Positions 36,935 to 45,667 of a stretch of 64,000 nt of DNA are shown piece after piece. The notes under the pieces are model-generated. The model searched no databases. It was not told where the DNA came from and worked only from the letters and a program-made list of their open reading frames with translations. The stretch is from Maribacter polysaccharolyticus (GTDB taxonomy: Bacteria; Bacteroidota; Bacteroidia; Flavobacteriales; Flavobacteriaceae). The translations under genes and the position numbers were made by a program. Every line of letters starts with the position of its first letter. The stretch's first letter is position 1. The DNA is taken from contig NZ_JARBUY010000006.1 in NCBI RefSeq assembly GCF_028882255.1, forward strand, positions 94,473-158,472, written 5' to 3'.

Positions 36935-36936
36935 AA

Positions 36937-38016
36937 TTATGAATACTTGTCGCCAAACTTATCGTTGACCTTTGCCAACACTTGTTTTATATCCTGTTCT
37001 TTTGATTTCGGATAAATCAAAAGTACGTCTTCCTTATCCACAATGATATAGTCTTTTAGTCCGTCAACTACAACGACCTTATCCTTTGGGGAGCGGATCA
37101 TGTTACCTTTGGCGTCTTGACAAAGGACTTTACTATTGACAATGGCATTCTCATCGGCATCTTTATCCAATTTGTCATATAAGGATCCCCAGGTACCTAA
37201 ATCATTCCAATCGAAAGTGGCGGGGCGTACGTAAATAGATTTGGACTGTTCCAATATAGCATAGTCTATCGAAATATTTTCCGCTTTGGGATAGTTCTCC
37301 TTTATGAATTTACTTTCATTCGCGGAATTATAGTCTTGCATTCCCGATGCGAACAACTCATATTGCGAAGGTTGAAAATTCTGGAAAGCATTGATGATCG
37401 TTTTAATGCTCCACATGAAAATACCTGCATTCCAAAGAAAGTTACCTTGGGAAACGAATTCCTTAGCGGTTTCATAATCGGGCTTTTCCCTGAATTGATT
37501 TACCCTTTTAAGATTTGATGTGCTCGCTTTATCAAATTCAATATAACCGAATCCCGTATTCGGGAATGTCGGCACGATCCCCAAAGTACAAAGCACCTCT
37601 TCTTTTTCACACTTATCGAAACACTCGATAACATCCTTTGCGAACGCCACCTCATCCTCTATCCAGTGATCACTGGGTGCCACGATCATAACTCCGTTCG
37701 GGTTCATTTTTTGGATCTTCATGGCCGCATACAAAATACAGGGTGCCGTATTACGCATTTCTGGCTCCAAAACTACCTGCTCCTGTTTCACCAAAGGCAA
37801 TTGTTCCAAGACCAAATCATTATAACGCTCATTGGTCAGTATCAAAATATTCTCGGTCGGAACGAATTTATTAAGGCGTTGAAAAGTTTTTTGGATCAAT
37901 GTTTGCTCCGTACCCAACATATCGTGGAACTGTTTTGGATTTTCTTTGGTACTGATGGGCCAAAATCGGGAACCTACCCCTCCGGCCATTAAAACTGCGT
38001 AATAATTTTTGTTCAT
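36937..38016 (-). CDS. manC: Mannose-1-phosphate guanylyltransferase
   Basis: A 359-residue nucleotidyltransferase making GDP-mannose from GTP and mannose-1-phosphate for polysaccharide synthesis. The N-terminal signature VLMAGGVGSRFWPISTKENPKQFHDMLG, IMVAPSDHWI and DYAILEQSK ... DWNDLGTWGSLYDKL are typical. It lacks the isomerase domain of the long bifunctional form (about 470 residues). It is closely followed by DUF389 and preceded by the SprT-like gene (3-base gap). Confidence 0.95.
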   Translation of the reverse strand: MNKNYYAVLMAGGVGSRFWPISTKENPKQFHDMLGTEQTLIQKTFQRLNKFVPTENILILTNERYNDLVLEQLPLVKQEQVVLEPEMRNTAPCILYAAMKIQKMNPNGVMIVAPSDHWIEDEVAFAKDVIECFDKCEKEEVLCTLGIVPTFPNTGFGYIEFDKASTSNLKRVNQFREKPDYETAKEFVSQGNFLWNAGIFMWSIKTIINAFQNFQPSQYELFASGMQDYNSANESKFIKENYPKAENISIDYAILEQSKSIYVRPATFDWNDLGTWGSLYDKLDKDADENAIVNSKVLCQDAKGNMIRSPKDKVVVVDGLKDYIIVDKEDVLLIYPKSKEQDIKQVLAKVNDKFGDKYS

Positions 38017-38019
38017 TCT

Positions 38020-38622
38020 TTAGTTCTTTATTAGTTCCACTTCTGCGTTGGGTTGAAACAAATATAGTTTACCTGAAGTTATTTCAACACACTCATAACG
38101 TTTTATGCGTTTATTTCCTTTTTTAAAAAGTTTACCGTTATAAATTCGGAAAACACTTCCTAAAGGCAATTCGAATATATAGGTTTTCTTTAAATGCTGG
38201 GGATCGTACTGCTTCAATGCCAGAGACAATATTGCATCGGTATCACTACTGGCCTTAGGGTTCTTAAAATGATTTGCTAAAATCGGGAGTAATTTTAAAG
38301 GGAAAATCTCTGGCCTGATAAAAGGCAACATCAAGTATTGAAAGGTTCTCTTCCACTCCAATCCATGGGGCTTAATATGTCTCCCATATTGCTCAAAAGC
38401 AGACAAATGGGCGATTTCGTGTACCAAAGTAATTAAAAAACGATACTTGTTCAGTGTAGCATTGATGGTGATCAGGTGCATGCCATTGGGTAAACGCCGA
38501 TAATCGCCATGGCGGGTAACCCTTTTGTTTACGATCTTAAGATTTACCCCTGAGGTCTTAATAAGATCCAAACAGGGGGGCACTGCCCTTTCCGGTAAAT
38601 ATTTCAAAAGAATATCATCCAT
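38020..38622 (-). CDS. SprT-like zinc metalloprotease domain protein
   Basis: A 200-residue protein with the SprT-family zinc site HEIAH at residues 68-72 (TLVHEIAHLSAFEQYGRHIKPHGLEWKRTF), with a third likely ligand at His86. It lacks the C-terminal zinc ribbon cysteines seen in some SprT proteins. The C-terminal part (VFRIYNGKLFKKGNKRIKRYECVE) is a small beta-rich segment. SPRTN relatives cut DNA-protein crosslinks, but a cellular role here is not known. Three bases separate it from manC. Confidence 0.88.
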   Translation of the reverse strand: MDDILLKYLPERAVPPCLDLIKTSGVNLKIVNKRVTRHGDYRRLPNGMHLITINATLNKYRFLITLVHEIAHLSAFEQYGRHIKPHGLEWKRTFQYLMLPFIRPEIFPLKLLPILANHFKNPKASSDTDAILSLALKQYDPQHLKKTYIFELPLGSVFRIYNGKLFKKGNKRIKRYECVEITSGKLYLFQPNAEVELIKN

Positions 38623-38730
38623 TGTAACAAAAATAGGATTTTTAGGGCTTTGTTAATATTGCCCTACAACTTTCACCATCACCCATTGCAAAAAAATAGT
38701 ACATTGGCCGATAGCAAAGTAAAATATAAA

Positions 38731-39081
38731 ATGTCCAAAACTGTTTACCGAGTGTATGTTATTGAACTAACAAAAAGGGTTTTTACCGAAAATGCAAGGT
38801 TCAGGACTGCCAACCCTCAATTTAATGGGGTACTCCAATGCCTTTATGTGGGTATGAGCAGTAAAACTCCGAAAGAACGTTTTGAACAGCACAAAACAGG
38901 GTATAGGAATAAAAAAGGGTATAAAATATCCGCTTCCATAGTCGAAAAATACGGCATGTACCTACGCCCCAGTCTCTATAATCATATAGCCCCCTTGACA
39001 TCAAGGGCCGAAGCCCTGGAAATGGAAGAAAAACTATCCTTGGAATTACGAAGGCAAGGTTACGCCGTTTGGTGGAACTAA
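38731..39081 (+). CDS. GIY-YIG-like small protein
   Basis: A 116-residue protein starting MSKTVYRVYVIELTKRVF at the ATG at 38731 (the frame is open further upstream to 38650, but this start places the first beta strand at the N-terminus). VYRVYVIEL followed by QCLYVGMSSKTPKERFEQHKTGYRNKKG resembles the GIY-YIG nuclease fold, with YVG in place of the second YIG motif. The end has SRAEALEMEEKLSLELRRQGYAVWWN with a candidate catalytic Glu. Nuclease activity is plausible but not shown. It diverges from sprT. Confidence 0.75.
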   Translation: MSKTVYRVYVIELTKRVFTENARFRTANPQFNGVLQCLYVGMSSKTPKERFEQHKTGYRNKKGYKISASIVEKYGMYLRPSLYNHIAPLTSRAEALEMEEKLSLELRRQGYAVWWN

Positions 39082-39325
39082 GCGAACACCCCAGTACTTT
39101 GTTTTGACCTTTGACTTTTCAAGATAAGTTCAAATGGGCCTTCAAACCGATAGGAACGGAAATTAGCGCACCTTTTACCGGAACCCTCTACCCAACTATT
39201 TCATGTAAAACGAAACCTATCCCTTGGTTTTTCGCGGGTATTTTCCGGTTATGGGTTGCATCGGGTTTTTTCTGTTTGGTCTTTTGGTTTGGTTACCTCC
39301 CCAAACAACAATAACTTGAATTCAT

Positions 39326-40006
39326 TTAAGGCGTACTGTTGCTGACCTGCAATAATTTACCATTGAACAATTTATGTCCGCTCAATGCAAAATCCTTGAT
39401 GTAATTGGCCATTTCCAAAGCCGTGACGGGTGCTTGGTACCCGGGGAATGCCTCTTCCAACATCTCGGTCTGTACCGCTCCCAATGCCAATACATTGAAA
39501 GACGGCCCTGTTTCCTTAAATTCCTCCGCCCAGAGTTCGGTCATCGTAATCACCGCCCCTTTACTCGAACTATAGGCCGAAAGTCCGGGAAATTTCATAC
39601 TCCCTTGCACCCCGCCCATAGAGCTAATAGTCACCACATGACCGTTTTTAGGCATTTTGGGAATTATCAGTTTTGTCAGGTTTGCCACTCCGAACACATT
39701 TACTTTATAAACCGCTTCAAATTCAGAGGCCTCCGTTTCCAAAAACGGTCTGTTCAGCAGCATCCCGGCATTGTTGACCAGCACATCGACGGTTTTCCAT
39801 TGACTGTCCAAATAGGTATTCAACTTTGACAAATCCCCTTCCTTGGTAATATCGAAAGGAAAGGCCGCTATATTATCATGCTCCAATGCGGCGATTGTTT
39901 TCTCATTCCGTGATAGGGCCAATACCTTATGCCCCTCTTCGGCAAAAAGTCGTGCCATTTCAAAACCGATGCCCCGGCTGGTCCCCGTTATGATTATATG
40001 TGCCAT
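39326..40006 (-). CDS. Short-chain dehydrogenase/reductase (SDR)
   Basis: A 226-residue classical SDR. The nucleotide motif TGTSRGIG is at residues 7-14, NNAG near 87-90, and the catalytic YSSSKG motif near 155-160 (LSAYSSSKGAVITMTE). It would reduce or oxidise a small alcohol/ketone with NAD(P)H; the substrate is not readable. Its start overlaps the stop of the M28 peptidase gene by one base, so the two are co-transcribed. Confidence 0.92.
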   Translation of the reverse strand: MAHIIITGTSRGIGFEMARLFAEEGHKVLALSRNEKTIAALEHDNIAAFPFDITKEGDLSKLNTYLDSQWKTVDVLVNNAGMLLNRPFLETEASEFEAVYKVNVFGVANLTKLIIPKMPKNGHVVTISSMGGVQGSMKFPGLSAYSSSKGAVITMTELWAEEFKETGPSFNVLALGAVQTEMLEEAFPGYQAPVTALEMANYIKDFALSGHKLFNGKLLQVSNSTP

Positions 40007-41052
40007 TAGTTATATTTAATTTCCTGTTCTGCCCCATTTGCCACCCCTTCTATAATAGGTATGAAGGTATTTATTAGTTGGGCCATATGTTCAAAATCCA
40101 TTTCCGAATTCTCATCACCCACCTTATGATAGTGGTCGAAATTGGTAAAATCGAAAGTTGAGAATGTCTGTGAAGGCACATTGAATTCTTGATGGAATGG
40201 ATAATTATCTGACCTCATGAACAAATTGAATTCCTTGGCCGTTGGCAGAAACCCCACTACCTTATCCTGGGCATACTTGTTACAGACCTCTGCCATATTC
40301 GACATTTGATACCCTGTAAGATAGGCCAAATAACCCTTATCTTTCATGGGAACCCCTACCATTTCAAAATTCATCATGGTATACAAGTTGAATTCCTTTT
40401 CCTTTAACCGTTCAGCCAAATGTTTAGACCCCAACAATCCTTTTTCTTCCGCACTGAAAAAGGCAAAAACCAAACTTCTTTTATTTGTCTTTGCCCCACT
40501 AAAATAACGCATTATTTCCAGTACGGTGGTCGTCCCTGAGGCATTGTCATTGGCCCCGTTGGCAATCGTATCGCCCATAACCGCCCTTTTGGTTCCGATA
40601 TGGTCATAATGTGCCCCTATCAAAACCATTTCATTTTTCAAATCCGGATCTGTTCCCTCCAAAATCCCAATGATGTTATAGGCAGGTTCATTAAAATTGG
40701 AAAGGGTATCCTTATACGTTTTAAAATAGGGCATGACCCCGTTCTCTTCAAAAACACCCTCAATATATTGCGCGGCTTTTTCTATTCCCGGGCTACCGGA
40801 ATCCCTTCCGTTAAGCGCATCAGAAGCCAAAAAATCCATGATATCGGAAACCCTCCTTTGATCGGAGAACATTTCGCCGGGTGCTGTATTTCCTGACGGC
40901 ACTGCATTAATCCCGGTTTTTTCCACTGTACCGACACTTCCCTTTACGCCGGCCGGACCACTCGGAATACCCTTTTGAGTGGTTGGATCCGATTGTGCGG
41001 CACCACAACCTAGAATGAGCAACAACAAAGCATAGGGAATGATTTTCTTCAT
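40006..41052 (-). CDS. M28-family zinc aminopeptidase, lipoprotein
   Basis: A secreted or surface-bound peptidase. From the ATG at 41052 it is 348 residues and starts MKKIIPYALLLLILGCGAAQ, a lipoprotein signal with lipobox LILGC; an upstream start adding 19 residues would spoil the signal. The M28 metal site is visible: IGAHYDHIG (His, Asp context), NGANDNASGT and FFSAEEKGLLGSKH (catalytic Glu pair). It probably trims peptides in the periplasm. It lies downstream of pdhC but behind a strong terminator, and overlaps the SDR gene. Confidence 0.9.
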   Translation of the reverse strand: MKKIIPYALLLLILGCGAAQSDPTTQKGIPSGPAGVKGSVGTVEKTGINAVPSGNTAPGEMFSDQRRVSDIMDFLASDALNGRDSGSPGIEKAAQYIEGVFEENGVMPYFKTYKDTLSNFNEPAYNIIGILEGTDPDLKNEMVLIGAHYDHIGTKRAVMGDTIANGANDNASGTTTVLEIMRYFSGAKTNKRSLVFAFFSAEEKGLLGSKHLAERLKEKEFNLYTMMNFEMVGVPMKDKGYLAYLTGYQMSNMAEVCNKYAQDKVVGFLPTAKEFNLFMRSDNYPFHQEFNVPSQTFSTFDFTNFDHYHKVGDENSEMDFEHMAQLINTFIPIIEGVANGAEQEIKYN

Positions 41053-41080
41053 AAAACACATCGTATTGGTTTTTAAAGAT

Positions 41081-41107
41081 AAAAAAACATCCGCCAAAGG
41101 CGGATGC
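41081..41107 (-). terminator. Terminator of the pdhA-pdhC operon
   Basis: CATCCGCC (41088-41095) pairs with GGCGGATG (41099-41106) around three bases; on the minus strand seven T follow. It sits 28 bases after the pdhC stop and upstream of the M28 peptidase gene. Confidence 0.92.
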
Positions 41108-41134
41108 AATTATTCATTAATATTTGTACAGAAC

Positions 41135-42751
41135 TTATGCCAGCATGGTTACCGGATTTTCAAGATAAGCCTTTAACGTCTGTAAAAATTGTGCCCCTGT
41201 GGCACCATCAACCGTTCTATGGTCGCAGGCCAAAGAAAGCTTCATCGTGTTACCGATAACGATCTGACCGTTTTTAACCACAGGCTTTTCAACAATTGCC
41301 CCTACGGATAAAATCGCTGAATTCGGCTGATTGATAATGGAGGTGAACTCTTGAATACCGAACATTCCTAAATTGGAAACCGTAAAGGTACTCCCATCCA
41401 TTTCAGCGGGTGTCAATTTTTTGTTCCTAGCCCTGCCTGCAAGATCTTTTACGGATGCCCCTATTTGAGTCAAGTTCAACTGGTCGGTGAACTTAAGTAC
41501 GGGAACGACCAAACCGTCTTCCACGGCGACCGCCACACCTACATGGACATGGTGGTTATATTTTGTAGTATCCCCTTCCCAGGAAGTATTCACCTGTGGA
41601 TGCTTTTTAAGTGCCATGGCGCAAGCCTTAACGACCATGTCGTTAAAAGATACCTTGGTATCTGGCAAATCATTGATCTGGGCACGCGAAGCTTTTGCAT
41701 TATCCATATCGACCTCAATACCTAAATAGTAATGTGGTGCCGTGAATTTCGATTCGGACAATCGTTTGGCAATGGTCTTACGCATTTGCGAATTCTTCAC
41801 TACCTCCGAGCTTTCCTCACCAACCGGCAACGCTATGGGCGCGATTGTAGATGTAGCCGCCCCTTCTGAAGCTGCCGCAGGTTGAGCTGCTTTTTGTGAA
41901 GGCACAAAATTCTCGATATCTTTCTTTACGATCCTACCTTGTTCTCCAGAACCTTTGACCTCCCTTAAATCGATGCCTTTTTCCTTGGCGATTTTTTTCG
42001 CCAATGGAGAAGCAAAAACACGTTGGCCATCCGAAGTGGTCCCACTAACGGATTCCTGGACCGGTTCGGCCACTTTTTCTTCTTTAGCCGGTTCTTTGGA
42101 AACCGATTCGGTTTTACCTGACGAGGGCTTTGCGTTCAAAACAGCGTCTACATCGGTACCTTCCGGACCGATAACGGCAAGAACGGCATCTACCGGTGAA
42201 GATTCCCCCTCCTGGATACCGATATATAATAGGGTTCCGGTATAAAAGGATTCAAATTCCATGGTAGCCTTGTCTGTTTCTATCTCAGCAAGAATATCAC
42301 CTTCCTCAACCTTATCACCCACTTTCTTTAACCAAGTAGCCACAGTACCCTCTTCCATGGTATCACTTAAGCGTGGCATTTTAACGATTTCAACGCCTTC
42401 CGGTATTTCTGCCCCTTCGCTGGTCGCACTGGAAGCAGGAGCTTCGACAGCGGATTCCGAAGTCGGTTCACTAGGGGCATCAGCGCCATTAATCAATCCT
42501 GAAATATCCTCACCTTCTTCGCCTACAATGGCCAAGAGTGAATCAACGGGAGCTCCGTCACCTTCTGGAATACCTATATACAATAAGGTACCCTCATGGA
42601 AGGATTCAAACTCCATCGTTGCTTTATCAGTTTCAATTTCCGCAAGGATATCTCCTTCTTCAACCTTATCTCCAACTTGCTTAAGCCATTTTGCCACGGT
42701 ACCTTCTTCCATGGTATCGCTCAAACGCGGCATATTAATCACTACTGCCAT
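41135..42751 (-). CDS. pdhC: Pyruvate dehydrogenase E2, dihydrolipoyl acetyltransferase with two lipoyl domains
   Basis: A 538-residue core subunit that moves acetyl groups to CoA. It has two N-terminal lipoyl domains (about residues 2-85 and 122-205), each with the lipoylated lysine in ETDKATMEF, an Ala/Pro/Glu-rich linker, a peripheral subunit-binding domain (about 245-285, RVFASPLAKKIAKEKGIDL) and a catalytic domain ending in DHRTVDGATGAQFL with the active-site His and Asp. The lipoyl copies share 43 of 45 residues over their core. It follows pdhA by 7 bases. E3 is not in the window. Confidence 0.96.
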   Translation of the reverse strand: MAVVINMPRLSDTMEEGTVAKWLKQVGDKVEEGDILAEIETDKATMEFESFHEGTLLYIGIPEGDGAPVDSLLAIVGEEGEDISGLINGADAPSEPTSESAVEAPASSATSEGAEIPEGVEIVKMPRLSDTMEEGTVATWLKKVGDKVEEGDILAEIETDKATMEFESFYTGTLLYIGIQEGESSPVDAVLAVIGPEGTDVDAVLNAKPSSGKTESVSKEPAKEEKVAEPVQESVSGTTSDGQRVFASPLAKKIAKEKGIDLREVKGSGEQGRIVKKDIENFVPSQKAAQPAAASEGAATSTIAPIALPVGEESSEVVKNSQMRKTIAKRLSESKFTAPHYYLGIEVDMDNAKASRAQINDLPDTKVSFNDMVVKACAMALKKHPQVNTSWEGDTTKYNHHVHVGVAVAVEDGLVVPVLKFTDQLNLTQIGASVKDLAGRARNKKLTPAEMDGSTFTVSNLGMFGIQEFTSIINQPNSAILSVGAIVEKPVVKNGQIVIGNTMKLSLACDHRTVDGATGAQFLQTLKAYLENPVTMLA

Positions 42752-42758
42752 CTAAATA

Positions 42759-43754
42759 TTATTTATGTTGTACAAATGGGTAGTCTTCCTGATCATAGAC
42801 TACATCATATAATTGGTTTAATGGAGGATAATCGGATTCCTCGGCGAATTTCTCACATTCGGAAACCCTTTTTTTGACCCGACCATCAATTTCCTTTATT
42901 TCATCTTCGGTCGCATACTTCTTATCAAAGATAACTTGCTTTACCTGTGAAATAGGGTCGATTTTCTTATACTCCTCAACCTCATCCTTGGTTCTGTAGT
43001 GCTGTGCATCCGACATGGAATGACCCCTATAGCGATAGGTCTTCATTTCCAAGAAAGTAGGCCCGCCACCACTTCTCGCACGTTCGATGGCTTTGCTCAT
43101 TTCCTTGGCCACGGTTACCGGGTCCATTCCGTCAACAGGGCCGCAAGGCATTTCGTAACCTAATCCCAATTTCCAAATATCGGTGGAATGTGATGTCCTG
43201 GCAACGGAAGTCCCCATGGCATACCCATTGTTCTCACAAACGAATACTACGGGTAATTGCCAAAGCATGGCCAAGTTAAAACTTTCATGAAGGGAACCTT
43301 GGCGAACGGCACCATCTCCCATATAACATAACGTTACCGCATCCCTTTTAAAGTATTTATCGGCGAATGCCAGACCCGCACCCAAGGGAATTTGACCACC
43401 GACGATACCATGACCGCCGTAAAAACGATGTTCTTTGGAAAATATGTGCATAGAACCACCCATTCCTTTGGAAGTACCTGTGACCTTACCATAAAGTTCG
43501 GCCATTACCCTTTTGGGATCCTCTCCCATGCCTATCGGCTGAACATGGTTCCTGTAAGCGGTTATCATTCGATCCTTCGTAAGATCCATAGCATGTAATG
43601 CCCCAGCCAATACGGCTTCTTGACCATTATACAAATGAAGGAAACCCCTAACCTTTTGCTGTATGTATACCGCAGCTAGTTTGTCCTCGAACTTCCTCCA
43701 GAACAACATATCCTCGTACCACTTCAGATAGGTTTCTTTGGTGATTTTTTCCAT
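42759..43754 (-). CDS. pdhA: Pyruvate dehydrogenase E1 component, alpha subunit
   Basis: A 331-residue thiamine-diphosphate enzyme subunit that decarboxylates pyruvate with PdhB. The TPP-binding motif is GDGAVRQGSLHESFNLAMLWQLPVVFVCENN; YRGHSMSDAQHYR and the N-terminal FLHLYNGQEAVLAG are typical of PDH E1 alpha. It is the first gene of the pdhA-pdhC pair; the beta subunit is encoded about 18 kb away at 23.4-24.4 kb. Confidence 0.96.
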   Translation of the reverse strand: MEKITKETYLKWYEDMLFWRKFEDKLAAVYIQQKVRGFLHLYNGQEAVLAGALHAMDLTKDRMITAYRNHVQPIGMGEDPKRVMAELYGKVTGTSKGMGGSMHIFSKEHRFYGGHGIVGGQIPLGAGLAFADKYFKRDAVTLCYMGDGAVRQGSLHESFNLAMLWQLPVVFVCENNGYAMGTSVARTSHSTDIWKLGLGYEMPCGPVDGMDPVTVAKEMSKAIERARSGGGPTFLEMKTYRYRGHSMSDAQHYRTKDEVEEYKKIDPISQVKQVIFDKKYATEDEIKEIDGRVKKRVSECEKFAEESDYPPLNQLYDVVYDQEDYPFVQHK

Positions 43755-43831
43755 TAATCGTAGTTTAATTATAAATTATTAATTCATGAAGCCACTAAAA
43801 TCGGACTTTAAGGCTCCGAAAATCAGCGAAA

Positions 43832-43839
43832 CAAAAATA
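43832..43839 (-). promoter_or_regulatory. Promoter -7 element of pdhA
   Basis: The minus strand reads TATTTTTG (TAnnTTTG), about 78 bases upstream of the ATG at 43754, leaving a leader of roughly 70 bases. Confidence 0.45.
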
Positions 43840-43955
43840 CACATATTAATCAATCAGTAAAAAAAATAAAGATAAAAGCTTCAAACAAAAGTATTCGGAG
43901 GTTCGATGGCACAACAAAAAGGAACACCCATTGTTATTCCAAACCCATTTCAGGA

Positions 43956-44444
43956 TCAACCTTTTAAATACGTATTATTGAAACCCAGCGGAAGCATATC
44001 GGCCAAGGAACTACATTTAATGACCTCGCCTTTCTCACCCATCATAAGAATCGGAATGGGTTCTTTCTGCCTAAATTCATACTCCGAAATCGCCTGTCTG
44101 CAATTACCACAAGGGGCGGCCGGTGTATCGACCAGATGGTTTTCGGACATTGCGGTTATCGCGATGGCCTTAATCACCATGCCAGGATAGTTGGCCCCGG
44201 CATAAAACAAGGCTACCCGTTCCGCACACAAACCTGAAGGGTAGGAAGCGTTTTCTTGATTGTTGCCGATGACAACCTCTCCATTTTCGAGTAAAATCGC
44301 GGCCCCGACCAGAAAACTGGAATAAGGGGCATATGCCGCTTCCCTAGCCTTGATGGCCCGCTGCATCAGCCTTTGGTCTTCCTGACCCAATTCGGCCATG
44401 GATTCATAAACCTGAAACTCAAAGGAAATCGTTTGTTTTCTCAT
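43956..44444 (-). CDS. cdd: Cytidine deaminase
   Basis: A 162-residue zinc enzyme deaminating cytidine and deoxycytidine for salvage. The zinc and catalytic motifs CAERVALF (Cys, Ala, Glu) and PCGNCRQAISEY (two Cys) are present, as is the substrate segment AYAPYSSFLVGAAIL. It lies between porV and pdhA on the same strand, an order also known around porV in other flavobacteria. Confidence 0.95.
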   Translation of the reverse strand: MRKQTISFEFQVYESMAELGQEDQRLMQRAIKAREAAYAPYSSFLVGAAILLENGEVVIGNNQENASYPSGLCAERVALFYAGANYPGMVIKAIAITAMSENHLVDTPAAPCGNCRQAISEYEFRQKEPIPILMMGEKGEVIKCSSLADMLPLGFNNTYLKG

Positions 44445-44477
44445 ACCATATTACCATTGATGGCCGTCTAAAATAAC

Positions 44478-44501
44478 AAAACCTGCACAATGGCAGGTTT
44501 T
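44478..44501 (-). terminator. Terminator behind porV
   Basis: AAAACCTGC (44478-44486) pairs with GCAGGTTTT (44493-44501) around a 6-base loop. It lies 21 bases after the porV stop and before cdd on the minus strand, followed by a T-rich stretch. Confidence 0.7.
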
Positions 44502-44521
44502 GATTCAATAATATTTTTTTG

Positions 44522-45667
44522 TCAATCGTTATAATACTCTTCCCCTAAACTAAAGGTTAAGGAAAAACGAAGCGTATTTTCCAAAGGATTGGTGACTTGC
44601 GATGAAGAGAAAAGGTATGACAGATCTATCTGGGCCGCTTTAAATTTGAATCCGGCCCCCATGGAAACAAACTTCCTTGACCCTTTTTCCTCACTTTCAT
44701 TGAAATACCCTGCCCGTAGCATAAACGCATCCTGATAGGTATATTCCGCACCGATTGCCCAAGTGACTTCTTTCAATTCTTCACTTAAACCATCGGGCGC
44801 ATCACTGAATGATTTAAAAACACCACTTAGAAAGCCCACCTCTTGATACTCGTCGTTATCTTCCGAGTCGATCGACCCGTCCCCATTGAAATCTTGGGGT
44901 GTAGGTACTAAAAGCTTGTTGAATTCCGCGGTTATCCCAAGAACATTATCCTGATCCAGGATAAAATCGAATCCACCACCAAGACTCAAGTTGGTCGGCA
45001 AAAAGTTCTCTTGCCCCCCTTCGTCATAAGTCATTTTACCCCCAAGGTTCGAAATATTGAAACCGGCCCTCCATCGACCATCAAAATTATCATAAGCAAT
45101 TTCCCGAGACCTATAGTACCCAGAAATATCCACTGCGAATGCCGTTGCAGCTTGGGAATCTTCACTTCCGTTTTGGGTCAATTTTAAATTTGACCGTATG
45201 AACCTACCGCCTACCGCCATCGAAAACGTCGGACTCAATTTTAGGGAATACGACCCATCCAAGGCCAATTCATTGGGTTTGGCCACGGTACCGGGATCAT
45301 TCGCGAACTGTCTTAATTCTATTTCACCCAAGGTAAAATACCGTAATCCGACGGCAAATGCACTTCGGTCATCCAATTTATTATAATAGCTGGCACTCAT
45401 TAAAGAAATATCGGTAATCAAACTCTCCAAATAAGGGGTATAGCTCAAACTAATCCCCATTTTCCGTTCGGCAAAAGCAAATTTCGATGGATTCCATTGC
45501 TGTGCGAAGGCATCCGTGGAAGTCGCCACACCCATATCCCCCATCCCGGCAGACCTGGCATCTGCAGCAATGGTCAAGAAAGGGACAGCCGTTGTAATGA
45601 CCCTATCATCTTGGGCCGACAATTTCACGGCAAAGGCCAATAATAACAATAATGGTATTTTCTTCAT
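44522..45667 (-). CDS. porV: Type IX secretion system outer membrane protein PorV
   Basis: A 381-residue outer membrane beta-barrel of the type IX secretion system, which carries cargo proteins from the translocon to the attachment complex. From the ATG at 45667 it has signal peptide MKKIPLLLLLAFAVKLSAQ and the family start DDRVITTAVPFLTIAADARSAGMGDMGVATSTDAFAQQWNPSKFAF. An ATG at 45688 would add seven residues (MKSRPIP) before the signal. In F. johnsoniae porV lies next to porU and gldJ; here it diverges directly from gldJ with no porU. Confidence 0.93.
   Translation of the reverse strand: MKKIPLLLLLAFAVKLSAQDDRVITTAVPFLTIAADARSAGMGDMGVATSTDAFAQQWNPSKFAFAERKMGISLSYTPYLESLITDISLMSASYYNKLDDRSAFAVGLRYFTLGEIELRQFANDPGTVAKPNELALDGSYSLKLSPTFSMAVGGRFIRSNLKLTQNGSEDSQAATAFAVDISGYYRSREIAYDNFDGRWRAGFNISNLGGKMTYDEGGQENFLPTNLSLGGGFDFILDQDNVLGITAEFNKLLVPTPQDFNGDGSIDSEDNDEYQEVGFLSGVFKSFSDAPDGLSEELKEVTWAIGAEYTYQDAFMLRAGYFNESEEKGSRKFVSMGAGFKFKAAQIDLSYLFSSSQVTNPLENTLRFSLTFSLGEEYYND

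Noticed and set aside
39111..39314. Open frame of 67 codons on the plus strand between the GIY-YIG-like gene and the SDR gene
   Set aside because: No family resemblance, Trp/Phe-rich composition and no promoter; it looks like chance in a 240-base gap.
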